Positions 36,495 through 48,406 of a stretch of 64,000 bases of DNA are shown in pieces. Numbering within the stretch: position 1 is the first letter of the stretch; each line of letters opens with the position of its first letter. The notes beneath the pieces were generated by a model. It ran no database searches. It saw only the letters and a program-made list of their open reading frames with translations, and was not told the origin of the DNA. Source of the stretch: Ambrosia x helenae (Eukaryota > Streptophyta > Magnoliopsida > Asterales > Asteraceae); contig CM061230.1 in assembly GCA_030844895.1 (NCBI GenBank), positions 4,318,705 to 4,382,704 of the forward strand, written 5' to 3'. The translations under genes were made by a program, and so were the position numbers.

Positions 36495-39400
36495 CTACGG
36501 TGGCGCACCGACCAAACCCCGTGCTTCCTTCGCTTTCTTCATTGCAGCAACTTTCTCGCAGTTTCTTGAGTCATGATCTGTCACATACTTCTTGCACTTG
36601 GCACATAGACGGGGGGCCTTTTGTATGTTGGCTGGTTTCTTTAACGCCTTTTCACCTGGACCACTGATGCGCCTATTTTTCCCGCATCCCTTGTTTCGAA
36701 CGACAGACGGGTTAGCGACAACCACTTCACATTCAATGGGCTGACCAAGTATGTCTTCCATAGCAGCTTCGTCGGACTCCGGTGCAGGTGGTGAAAGTGG
36801 CTGTTTCGCTAACAAGTTAATCTTCATCGATCGCAGCTGTTCAGCTAAGTCATTAAGTGACTGCTCATTGCTCCTTGCAACGTCCACGCATTCGGTCACT
36901 AACTCAAGGATTTCATTCCTAAGGATTGATTCTGGGTGGCTGTCAACACCATAGCGACTAGTGATTGAGAAAACTTTCTTTGGGAGCACATCACGCGTCC
37001 ACCTCGTAGCTACATATTTATCGGGGATGCGGTCAACCTTCTGCACCAGGTAAACACTGAAAACATGACGGCACAATAAACCAACACGGATGAACCCCCT
37101 GCATGAGCATTCAGCCGTGTGATCTAATGGATCGAACGTAACCTGTGTTGGTTAACAAAAAATATATTAGCAAACTTAGCCTACCACCCCGTGAAAAAAA
37201 TACATGTGTTAGTACAGTGAGGATACAAAATTTCTTCCAGACAGATAGCTGCAATTGTAAAAACAGTTACAAAATAAAAATGTGTAGCTAACGGAACGAC
37301 AATAAATGTCTTACCTGGTAGACGTTAGTAACATCACGACGACGGTCCAAGTGTGTGACATCAAAAACAATGACATCCTCTTGCGGAGTGGTGTTCGAAA
37401 TGTAGCAAGCAAACTTGCCCTTTGTAATCTCTTTATGGACCTCCTTAAACACGTTGTGCGTGTACAAGCTGAAAGCATGCTGCTCGATTGGTAACTCCGT
37501 GGTAGGAACAAAAACAGTAGACGAAGTCTTGAACTCAGCCACCCTTTGGCGATAACGTTGGCTATCAACCCTCGATTCAAAACACAGCATAAACTGCACA
37601 AGCGTGTTGGCGCTCGTAGAATTCACTTTTAAAGCTGAATTAGAACTCTCGCTCCTTGATGTTGTCTTCATTAGGCAACACATTGGAATCTCCCTGAAAT
37701 AAGCTGGAATCCATAACTCCTTAATTGCAAACATGTCCTTCAACCATTGATTATCCCCTAATTCGAATGTATCAATCAGCGCCTGCCATCGTGTTTCAAA
37801 AGTGGATGGTTTTATGTATATGTTCCACACCAATCGCTGGATACAAGCACGGAAATCTGTTTTGTTCAGCAGCTCCCCGGAAACCTGATATGCAGGATAA
37901 AAATAGGTTAGGCTTATAACTAATAATCCCGATAGGGTGGTTATGCATTTAATTCAATTTGACGAAAAACAGAATTGCATGTTACACACCTTTAAGGGCA
38001 GTTTCTTCATGATATGCCACATGCATAGTCTGTGGCGAGACTCGGGGAAAACTTGCGGTATGGCTTGCAACATGGCCGGGTCCTGATCACTTAACACTAG
38101 CGCGGGTTGTTGACCATGTGCTTTTAAGAAAGCTTGTAACAGCCAAACATATGATTCTATGGTCTCATTTGTTATCAAACCAGCCCCAAACGTAACACAT
38201 TGCTTATGATTGTCGACACCCGTAAACGGGACAAAAATCATGTTGTACCTGTTATCGGATTGGCGCAGACAAAAGTAACATGTGTTAGAGATATGCTGAT
38301 TTCTATTAACATAAATACAGCGCATAAAACAACGGGATGACGGCTTATACGTGTGTTAATTTAAAGCAAAATACAAATGTTAGCGCCAAATTCGGTTGGG
38401 ATAAAGGCTTACTTGTTGGTGTGGTAAGTTGCATCAAGCGAAAGGACGTCGCTGAAATACTTGTAGTTAAGCTTGGATATCTCATCCGCCCAGAACACGG
38501 AATGTAGTTTGCCGTCTTTAACAACAAAATCAAAATAGAAATCGGGCAAGTTGTCAAAGCGATCACGCAAGCGTTCCAGGAACACCGTAGAGTCGCGATC
38601 GCCAATAAAAATTCTTAATTGCTGGCTGAAGTTCTTGAAGTCTACAACAGTTCCGTTTACATTATGGTGCCCACCTTTAAGCGACACTAAAAACCTGTGT
38701 GCTCTAACAGGACCTATCCGATTCAAGCTCATGTTGTGGATAAACTGTTTTGTGGCATATGTTAGTTTCCTTGCCGACTTTTTCAGATCATGGTCACGTG
38801 GATCCAACAACGCGTGGTTATGAACATCATTGAAACCCCTAATCGTATAGCAAGAACCTTCACCACTAATTGCAAGTAACACATGAGCTTTGCAGTCGGT
38901 TTGTGTGAATGACCTGTTGCGTATCCTTAATGACGCTTCATCTAATGTATCGAATGTTCTCTTTAACTGAGGTTTCCCATACTTTGCACAACGTAAGTAC
39001 TTATGTGTTGCAATGCCCATCCACACCTTCGTTTGACCCTTCTTAACACAGAATCCAGCATGATCAGCATAGGCCTTGTACATCGCCAACGCATCTTCGA
39101 AAGTCGTGAACGATTGGCCATGTTCAGGTATGAACCTCGGGCTAACATTCGGTATCCAAAACTGGGTACCATTAGGTGTTGAAATCACATAATGCTTGCG
39201 GTCTCCTGCATCACCTACATGTAACGTAATAATCAAAAAACAACAATCATCACCCTGATCATGCTTCCACATCAAAAAAGCGGTATTCATACAAGTACGT
39301 TGTAAAAAAAAAGTACACAAACCTTCATTATCACCACCATCAGAAGCTGTCTGATTGACAGGGCTAAAAAAAGGCGAACCAGAAGACGATCCTCCCCCTG

Positions 39401-39873
39401 CATCAGTTGGTAACCCCATAAAAACACCATCACACCTTTTACCAGAAGACGATCCTTCCTCACCATCAGTTGGCAACCCCGTGAAAACACCACCACACCT
39501 TTTATCATGTGAAAATCCTTCCTCTACATCAGTTGCCTCACCTTATACAAATCACAAAAAAAAAAAAAAAAAAAAAAATTAAGCCAAATAAAATATAAAA
39601 AAACAGCAACTTCATATAACAGAAAGAGGGCCACTGTCGCCCACTAACACACACATATATATATATATATGTGTGTGTGTGTGTATGTGCATGGAGTTGA
39701 TACCACTCTCCATAACATCAGACCTAAAAAAAAGAATAAAAAGGTTGGTTTAATCCAAACATACCGTCTGATTGTACATGATTTTGAGCCTGAACAAAAG
39801 TATTGAAAATCCTTGCATCACCACCAGGATCATCGGACATTAAATACTCTGAGGATTCTAGGTTGGAATCCAT
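36495..39873 (-). CDS. FAR1-type MULE transposase of MULE A, six exons, intact
   Basis: Exons 39873-39765, 39541-39323, 39214-38413, 38248-37990, 37884-37315 and 37142-36495 join in frame to 868 residues plus TAG. Order: acidic start; two 21-residue repeats (KRCxGVFxGLPTD...); FAR1 DNA-binding region (about 145-245, FEDALAMYKAYADHAGF); MULE DDE core with Asp near 371 (SLDATYHTNK), Asp 431 or 433 (LSDQDPAM) and Glu 542 (SRSESSN); SWIM zinc finger C665-x-C667...C677-x-H679 (ECSCRGF ... GLLCRHV); C-terminal zinc-knuckle-like CAKCKKY...NC. It would bind the element ends and catalyse transposition in the nucleus. It begins 330 bp inside the right end. It is close to host FAR1/FHY3 factors, but the terminal repeats and the protease neighbour mark it as a transposon gene. 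Confidence 0.9.
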
Positions 39874-40096
39874 CGCATTTACTAAGGGGGCTGATTTAAT
39901 GAAGCTTATTAATGGAGGGTTTGTTTCATTAGGTTAGGATGATGGTGATTAAAGGAGAAGATGTGTGTTAATGGAGAGATACAAAGATGAATTAATAATA
40001 ATAGAGAGATAAGAGGGGAAGGTACAATACAACTTTGTTGATAAATGTGCACATTTGACAGCTACTTCAAACACAAAAAGACCAAACTAACCTTAT

Positions 40097-40205
40097 TAAT
40101 ATAATATGGAGAAATTGTTGGGTGGGTGATGTGGAAGCATATGGGCCAAGTATTGGGTTTATTTGGGTTTTCCATTTAAAGGGGGTTTCTTGCATATACT
40201 TCCCC
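40097..40205. repeat. MULE A transposase-side end
   Basis: On the minus strand it starts GGGGAAGTATATGCAAGAAA, continues into CTTGGCCCATATG and reaches ATATTAATAAGGTT. MULE B's right end and MULE C's left end share this layout (GAAAACCC-type start, then TATATTA...AAGG), and none has the palindrome of the opposite end. Confidence 0.65.
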
Positions 40206-40219
40206 TATATATATATATA
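40206..40219. repeat. (TA)n tract shared by MULE A and MULE B
   Basis: 14 bp of TATATA between the right end of MULE A and the left end of MULE B. Confidence 0.9.
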
Positions 40220-40379
40220 GGGAAGGGTTAGAATGAAAACCCCAAAAAGTTGAAGAAACCCATGGAAACTTCATCACAACCATTGATCTCCAAGATCAAT
40301 GACTACAATTGATTCTTTGTTATTTTACTAATTAAAATAATAGAGAAGTGGACAAAAGGGTAGTATAGGTATTTGGCTT

Positions 40380-41177
40380 TGAGATGTTCTCTCTCCTCTG
40401 TTGCATGGCAGGCTGATACACATCAGTCACCTTCAAAAGCTATATAAACGTCATATTCTCTCCTCTTTCATTCCCAAATTTGAATTTCCCCCAAAAGCTT
40501 CAAAGCTCCAATCACAACCTGTTCATATAGTGTGTGTCGATCATCAACCAAAGCTTACGTCCATCATCGACCTCCATCAAAGATCCTTCCTTCTACCTCC
40601 ATCAGCGACCAACATCCATAAACAACCTGTTCATCCAACCCTCATCGATCATCAAGATTTTGTTAATAATGAAACCTCTTTTTCTGGTCAATGTCTTCAA
40701 AGAGAAGACACTAGAAGCTAAAGAAATCTGATCGGAGGTATCTTCTTTGGATGTACTGTTAGTATTGATTTTGTTATTATTTTCATATTTTTTTTATGAT
40801 GTTTGTGTGTTTGGGGGGGGGGTATAAGCATGATTATAAAACAGGGGTTGTAAATATAGTGTGTAACATTGTTCATATAGTGTGTCTTTTGGAGTAATCG
40901 TTCATGATGATGTTAAACAGGGGGGTTGTTAGTATGTTATAAACAAGAGATCAAATGGGGGTTGGGTATAAGCATGATTATGAACACAGAGGTTAAAATG
41001 TTTTTGTTAAACAAGGGGGTTTATTTGTTCTGGGTATGATGATCGATTGTTTAATAAGGTTAAAAACATGGGTGTTGCATGTGTAAACAAACATGGGTGT
41101 TAATGGTTTAGTGTTAGCATTATTATAAACAGGGGTGTAGTGTGTAATAGCTCATTGTGTACTGTGTTTTGAATCAG
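40380..41177 (+). other. MULE B 5' leader, start codon unresolved
   Basis: Pyrimidine-rich leader (40390-40660) resembling a 5' untranslated region, with a possible ATG at 40669 that stops after 20 codons. Then come GT-rich intron-like repeats of TTAAACAGGGG and AACATGGGTG (40900-41110). The first protease exon of MULE A has no clear match here. Confidence 0.4.
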
Positions 41178-42485
41178 GAAAACACGTAAAAATGCTAATG
41201 TGGTTGATAGTAGTGTATCAACAAGCGTTGAAAGAAAGGTTGTGGTATTAACTGATGACGTGACCAAATCAAAGAACAAAGGGAAACAAAGGATCATTGT
41301 CGTCACTGATGACGATACAACACAAAGGCGTAGTGGAAGAACAAAGCGTGTACTAGGTAAAATAGTGTCAATGGTTTAGTGTTTGCATTATTATAAACAG
41401 GGGTTTCAATTATAAAGGGATGGTTTTTAAGTTTATTGATTCATGTTCGGCAGATTATGAATTTGATGACTTAGACACGCCATTGATTGCATTCAAAAGA
41501 CACAAATCAGGTAACTTCCACCGTGCTTCCTTCTTAATGTGAACTATTAAAAAGTATAGATACGTGTCATGTTTGTAGACTATATTATTTCAATTTTTGT
41601 CTTAGATCATGAGGGTGGCACAAGTGGTGCATCAAGCATTGATTCTCGAAAGGATGAATTGCCTGGTATAGGTACATGGTCTTCGCCATTACAGTTTGCA
41701 AGGTGCATAAGTATTTTGAGTGAAGAACAATGTCAGGTTGTGAAAGAGATGGGGTTTGGTAGACTACTTCACTTCAAGATGGATGAGATACCGTCGAAGT
41801 TGGGTCACTACGTTGTTGAGAACTTAGATCCAGAAAGGTTGCAAATTTATCTTTCATGTGGTACAATCTCTATTGATGCAGAAGTGATCCGAAGGCTTCT
41901 GGGGATTCCTGATGGCGAGGTATCATTTAGTTCACTGCCACGTTTAAGTGAAAAGGATGAAGCAGTTGCTAGATGGAGAGAAAGGTATCCACCTGGCCGA
42001 TTTGTTTCACCTAAACAAATGGTGGACATGATCGAGTCCCAATCGGATGGCGAGGATGGCTTTGATTTCCGCATGGACTTCCTAATGTGCTTTTTTGTTG
42101 TTATGGTTCAGTGCCATAAATAAGGAAGCCTTAGGGATTCCATATTAGACTACATCACCGATGACTTGGATTTTGCAGGGATGGATTGGTGTGGGTTGTT
42201 GTTGGATAAGATAAAACTTTGTAAGAATGGGTGGAGATGCGGAGATAAGAGCATAACGTTTGCTGGACCCCTTACGTTGTTGGTGGTAAGAGTTTTTACT
42301 TTACCGTTTTGCATGTGTAACATAATTGCTTATGTATTTTGCATGTGTAACTCAGGGGGGGTGTAAATAACGTTTCCTTATTTTCAAATAAACATGACAG
42401 CTACTTTATGTGGATATCCTAAGCTGCGAGGGGATACAGGTGGATGATATGATTTACCCAATATCTTTTTGGAGCATTCAAAAGC

Positions 42486-42522
<37 letters not shown>

Positions 42523-42545
42523 AGGATTGAAATTAGGAACAACGC
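41178..42545 (+). pseudogene. MULE B Ulp1-gene N-terminal half, broken
   Basis: Exons 41178-41356, 41454-41510, 41606-42285 and 42401-about 42545 match MULE A exons 2, 3, 6 and 7. Shared blocks include SPLQFARC, SEEQCQVVKEMGFG, KLGHYVVE and GFDFRMDFLMCF. A CAA-to-TAA change gives a stop at 42121-42123, where MULE A has Gln in CHKQGSL. The last exon contains an expanded (GA)n run. Nothing of the catalytic protease domain remains. Confidence 0.85.
42486..42519. repeat. (GA)n expansion in a coding exon
   Basis: About 17 AG units inside the MULE B protease exon, reading as repeated Arg-Glu where MULE A has only LRERER. Confidence 0.9.
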
Positions 42546-42607
42546 ATGCAAACAAAAAATGCTAAAGATTGAATTGTCTAATAAAAATGTTGACATGTGT
42601 CAGGGTG

Positions 42608-44370
42608 TGATATACGTTAAATTACACATATAAAAGTCCCCTGTTAACTCCCATTTTCATATGTTTTTGACCTTATACACGAGGAATTGGTACTTATTTG
42701 GGTATCTTTACGATTTTAGGTCTTAAACGATGTCGCGGAAGCAAATCCGAAGAAAACGAGGATTTCGGCCCTTTATCAGGAGAACATACTGCTGCAACTT
42801 TTGCGCAGCAGCTGTTCGGATCGCTTTTACCCCTTCTAAAACCCAAAATCCGACTTCGACTTTCAAATAAGAATTGTTCTACGCTCTGAGAGCTTTCCAG
42901 ACATATAAAGAACACATCCTAACGATTTTTCTATGATTTTATATGTAATTTTAAAGATCGTGCTGTCGGGATGTTCCCTGTGAGCGGCCGCTCACTCTCT
43001 GTGAGCGGCCGCTTGCTCCTCCAGGTCTTTTTGGAAACCTTCTGGAACCTCTACGTCATGCACGGACCACTCGCTCACAGGCCCCTGTCTTGTATAAAAC
43101 ACCCATTCAACCTCTGTTCGAAATATTGGGTCTTTGGGGGTCGATCTTGGGCGATTCCTGGACCAAAGGAGCTGCTGGAAAGCCGTTTAACAAGCCCGGG
43201 AAGCCGTCCGATCCATCCATCATCATCCGATCCTTCACTTTAGCATTCTTATGGTTTGATCCTTTAAACTATTTATGATCCAAATCTGATTTTGTATGCT
43301 TATTGTGATGTTTATTTAGTTAATCGTACGCCTACCCCCAAGAACACTAGTATGTAGTATGTTAAACAATCGTTTGTATAGTTAATCATGTCTTGTATAA
43401 ATTTGGCGTTTTTCATGACTTAATCTTGATGATCATAATGCAACCTTGTTTCATTGTTATTGGATTCGTGATTGTGTTTGAATGACTTTGATGATTGTCG
43501 GATGTGTTAGGCGGATACATGTTGAAAAACCGTCCGTTTAATCGTCCGGTAGTAGACTAGTTAACTTGTTAATAAGTTTACACCATGAAACTGTAACCGG
43601 GTATTGGTTTGGTTAAAGTCAGTCGAATAACGATTAAAAATGCTTACCGGCACGTAAAAGGGTTTTAAAAGCTTTATGGTGCCGTTACTGATCTTCGACG
43701 CGGTTAATGATTTTTGGTAGTTATTTTGGTAAAAATAGCGATCTTAGTAGATCTGTGTTCAAAGTTGGAAAAATGGAATAGGTTGTGAAATGCTCTACTT
43801 TATGCTAGTCTAGGTGGTTGTATTGTGTATTCGGTATCGCTCTCCCGGATTAGTGAGGTTAGAAAACTCTTAACAGATGACTAACTTATCTTTAGAAGAT
43901 TTGCTTGAGATCATAACGTGTGTATTCGTGTTAGCTTTCTGTATAGTTGTCATGTTAGGATGCCCGAAAGGGACACTAACTGTCGGAAAATGGGAATGTT
44001 GATCACACGCCTTTATTTTATATGATATATAGATGACATGCTAGGGTTAATATATTATAGCTTATATAGTTATATTTTGTATTTGGAGTCTTACATATGT
44101 TAGTTAGATATTTTAGAATTAATTTAGATAAACAAAACATCAAACTATCTTTTCCTACTGGTAAATTGAGGACAGAGTTTTAGTACAATTGCTCCGCGCG
44201 CGTCCATGGATCGATATCTTGTTCTTATCTGTACATTACTACATATATGACAGGGTACACTTGCCCTATTGTGTGTGTTTTAATATTAAGGTCTAAACCA
44301 TTTTTATAAATATTAAAGCAGAAACGTGTGTTAAAATCCATTGAAAATATGTATAGTATCGCAAACGTCA
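42608..44370 (+). repeat. 5' LTR of the MULE B insertion
   Basis: From TGATATACG to AAACGTCA, 1,763 bp. Contains the perfect 16-bp palindrome GTGAGCGGCCGCTCAC at 42980-42995 and a second GTGAGCGGCCGC just downstream. The short open stretches at 42698-42889 and 42971-43278 have near copies in the other LTR and are probably not genes. Confidence 0.9.
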
Positions 44371-44375
44371 AGTTT

Positions 44376-44394
44376 TTGGCGCCGTTGCCGGGGA
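44376..44394 (+). other. Primer binding site, tRNA-Asp type
   Basis: TTGGCGCCGTTGCCGGGGA lies a few bases after the 5' LTR; TGGCGCCGTTGCCGGGGA complements the 3' end of plant tRNA-Asp. Confidence 0.85.
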
Positions 44395-47300
44395 CGCGAC
44401 GAGCTTTAGGAACGGACCGAGTCAACTTTTTACCGGTGTACATGCTTATGAATACTTGTTTATAGTTCGTTGATTCATTATTTCATTAATTTAATTGCAT
44501 ATATGATTCATTGATTTTTTATTTGATTTATCAGGATGTTGATATATTGGATTGATTTTTATTTTATTATATTCTCATTTTTATGTATATATAGTTTTTT
44601 ATTTTACTTAAATATACGATGGAAGTCTGGGTATGTTACGTTTAAATTTGTTGATTCGGATGCTTTTAATAAAAGGTTTAGGTTAAGAAAACTTGGGAAA
44701 TTTATTTAATATAAAAGTGGTTTTAATAAAAATAATTTTCTGTGAAAAATGCTTCCTTACGATTTGCAAAGAAGCTGGGCTTATGGTTTCGCTTTAAGCA
44801 AGTTCCTAATTACCCCGGATTTTATCTTTTATTGTTCACGATACGCGGCCAGGATCACCAGAGTCCTTCGTGTGACGTGAATAGCCGCTATCTTCCGTTT
44901 TTAACTCCATTCATTGGCATCCATCATCATTTTCATCTACTATCTTCCGTTATATTATTTTTTCCGGTGAAAAATGGTTGTTTTCGCGCAAGCAAAAGAC
45001 GGTCTTTATCTTGTTGCGACGCATGAACACCTTGAGTCATTATACTTGCACCACGCGAGAAGCGGTCTATACTTCTTCGCGGTGCGCGAGTGACTCAGAT
45101 TTCGCTGAAAATTTTATATATTTTCATATTTGTATATTGTCATATTTTTAAGTTTGGTGTATAATTTTTAGTATTTTGATTTTACATATTTCTTTTATTT
45201 TTCATACATTGAGTCTCTATTTATCTTTGTACATTGTGTCAGTCTAATCGTGGGATGGTCGATGTTCTTTTCAATGCTCGATCGATCATCTCGCCCGTAC
45301 TCAATCTCCATTCGGGTGAAAGCGATCTTAAAGAAAATCTTTTATGAAAACGGCCATTCCAAGAAGTTTAAAGTCTATATGGACGAGTCCATAAATCAAA
45401 ATGGACTTAGTTTGAAAGTCAACGGTCATCTCTTAAAAGCATACATTGATGGACCAATTGACCCGACTGTGGAGGTAATTGAACTCCACGCTCCGCGCAC
45501 CTAAACAAGCGTGGGGAAGTGAGTCTAGCTAGCGACTCGTTAATAAAATTAGCGCGGCGTGTATGGGCGCGCGAAATTGTATAAATGTTCATAGCTTAGA
45601 GTAGTTTGTAGTTAAATTGCTTAGTTTCTAACTTGTTTGCCTAGTTTGTTTTTAGTCATTGCAGGATTGATTCACGCCTTGTGATTGTGTGGATAGTCGC
45701 TTCACATCCATGGTAATATACTAAGAAGCATCGCAAAACAGGTATGTTGGTTGTTTGGGTCAAAACGGACAAGTGCAGGCGCTTTTGGGTGAAAAACTGC
45801 AACAAAATAACACATCAGCTTGCAGTGAGCGCCCGCTCAGAGAGACCGAGCGGGGCGTGCACAGAGCCCAGTATTAAAAAAAATCTGAACGGCCGCTCAC
45901 TGAGAGTGAGCGTCCGCTCACTGAGTCTGGTCGAGTTTAAGCAGGGGCAGTTTTGGCATTTCACTTTAAATTTACAAAATCTCAACCCTAAAACCAATAT
46001 GAACGGCCGCTCAAGTAATATTCACCCAAAATGCTTGCACTTGCTCTCAAAGAAACACCCAAAAACCTATCAATTCCACATCCAAATCTTCAAGTCCAAG
46101 GTATGAATCTCTTGTATTCTTGCAATTTTTCTTGTTCTAGTGTAATGTAATCTAGTTTTATGCAATCTTTTCTGAATTTTTGGGTCTCTTCATAAATGTT
46201 TAACAAACCCTAAAGTTTTTAGATGGATTGTTTGCTTTGTTAGTATAGATTAGGGTACGTTATTGTCCAAATCTTTGAGTTTTTGGGTTTTCTTCGTAAT
46301 GTCCAAATCAAATCCGAAAATTTTAAAGATTTGTTTGAATTGTTAGCATAATATTTAGTGTAATTTAGCATAATAATAGATTAATCTCATGTTATGCTTA
46401 TAGTATAGTGTTTATCTTAGTGTAAATTAGGTTTGTTCATGAATTTTGGGGATTCTTCATAATTGTTCAAAAGTCCCCAAATTCCATATGTTCTAGTGTG
46501 TAGATTGTTGTTAATTATCTTAAGTTTTGGGGTTTCTTCATAATGGTTTAACAAAACCCAAAATTTTAAGATTGTTAGTGTTTTTGATCTTAGTTTAGAT
46601 AAGTACTATTCATGAAACTTTGGGGCTTTCTTCATAATCGGACAAACGAGCCCCAAGTTTCTTTGATACTTCATAAACATTCGTATTTTATTTGAGTATT
46701 GTTTATTTGGTTTGAATAATGAGATGATGAATGGATTTGATATATTTTGTTTTGTTAAGAATGTTGGAAGTGCAGGGAACTGGCGAGCACCGGTATGGAT
46801 GCTTAATGCAGTCACCATGCTTTTCGGGATATCACCAACGGGGGAGTATTATTCTCCTTTTTCACACGATAGTTAGCTATTTCATAAACGCTTTCTATTT
46901 TCACATTGGGGACAATGTGACGTTTAAGTGTGGGGAGGGTAACTATGTTAACTTTACTCAGCTTACACTATAGTCTAGCTCTTCATAATGCTTTACTATT
47001 TTTTGAGTCACATTGAGGACAATGTGATATTCAAGTGTGGGGAGGGTTGTTAACAATATTAGCTTTTCTTTCCCAAGTTGTGAAAAAAAACTCCCAATTT
47101 TTAATTTTTTATGGCATAACATAAAGCAAAAAAGCCGTGAATTTTTCATATTTTTTGTAAATTAGTACGGTGGGTTATGTTTTAGGAAGCATTAGATTTG
47201 ATAAAAGCGGACAAGCCAAATGAAAAACAATAGAGTTTGATAAGCGTGGTAAACAAAAGAGTGACTGGCATGTTAATTTTTACACTTATACCCATTCCTT

Positions 47301-48406
47301 CCGTTACGTGAGCATTCTTTTTTAGCCTTTTATTACTTTTTCGATACTTGCTCGCTATATGCGAAATATGAGTGCGCCGAATGGCTTAAGTGATTTAGAA
47401 CTTGTTGTTAGCATACTTTTCGAGATCAATATATGTGTAGAATTGCATGAAAGTGATTGAGGCATTTAGGATACCCTTTTGATTTAAACCTTTTCTTTTC
47501 GTTTTATCTATTTTCCGCACCCAAATGTTATCCATTAGTTAACCATGTTGAGCCTATATTCCGTGTTTTTCTTACTTAACCTACCATTTCACCACTTAAC
47601 CAAATTTAGCCTTTTTACTTTAAACCCTTTGTGTTGAAACTCGGTTTAGGTTATCCTTTGACTCGCTTTTTGTTGTATATAGTTCATGTTCGGGCATTTA
47701 GACCCCGTGTTTTGTGTATATTCATGTTATAGTTATCAGTTGTATTCAGTATTGTAAATAAAAAAAATCAGAAAAAAAAAATGCAGAAAAAATAGTATAC
47801 CCTAAAATAGGGTGATTTAGAAGAGTTTGAGCAGTTTTCAGTGCTTTAAAGATAGAATTCTGTGTTAGCTCAAGGTAAATAAAAATCACCTATATTCGCG
47901 TGTGGTTTGTATAGTTTACGTTTGTATCTATTAGTTAGACATAACCACCGAGTTTTAGCCGTTTTGTCACTTTAAATATCCATTCCATACCCTTTACCTT
48001 TGCCTATCATTACAACCCACAAGTCCTCTTGATTTATGCATTTCTATATATGAATTGGTAGAGATTAGATCTTTTAACAAGCATATGATATCGCACAAGT
48101 CATTGTCTAGGCATTGAGAGTTTACACATACACATTTCATATGTATGATCCACAAATAAGCCGAGTGTGTGTGAAAATTGTGAGTGGTGTAAAGATATGC
48201 ATGCTTAGTCGATTTGATGTTAACCATTGCTTTTGATTTCTATATTTCCAAGTGCTTGTCGGTTTGAAATCTTTGATGATGTCTTTTGACAAACCAGCTA
48301 GCCATCTGATTTATTAACTTTCCGGTTTGGTACTCGTGTTGCCATTGGGAGTGTTGTAGAGTTTTCTATTGCTTAGGGACAAACAATGTTTAAGTGTGGG
48401 GATATT
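44395..48406 (+). other. Interior of the non-autonomous element
   Basis: 4 kb, AT-rich, with short open stretches only (45250-45504 and 45744-46106 are the longest) and no recognisable gag or pol. Degenerate copies of the GAGCGGCCGCTC palindrome recur at about 45826, 45887, 45905 and 46002. Two polypurine-like copies (GACAATGTGA then AAGTGTGGGGAGGG) lie at 46910-46940 and 47012-47045, before the real tract at 48391-48406. Confidence 0.7.

Larger units (their letters stand above)
28548..40205. mobile_element. MULE A: Ulp1-carrying Mutator-like transposon, near intact
   Basis: 11.7 kb bounded by (TA)n tracts. The left end reads GGGGATGGATATATAGGAAA and the right end, on the other strand, GGGGAAGTATATGCAAGAAA, a short imperfect terminal inverted repeat. 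It holds an Ulp1-like protease gene (plus), a small Cys-rich ORF (plus) and a FAR1-type transposase gene (minus). Elements pairing a MULE transposase with an Ulp1-like (Kaonashi-type) protease are known in plants; the protease's role in them is unknown. The ends and gene order match the decayed MULE B, which supports the boundaries. A 9-bp duplication cannot be judged inside TA repeats. Confidence 0.85.
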
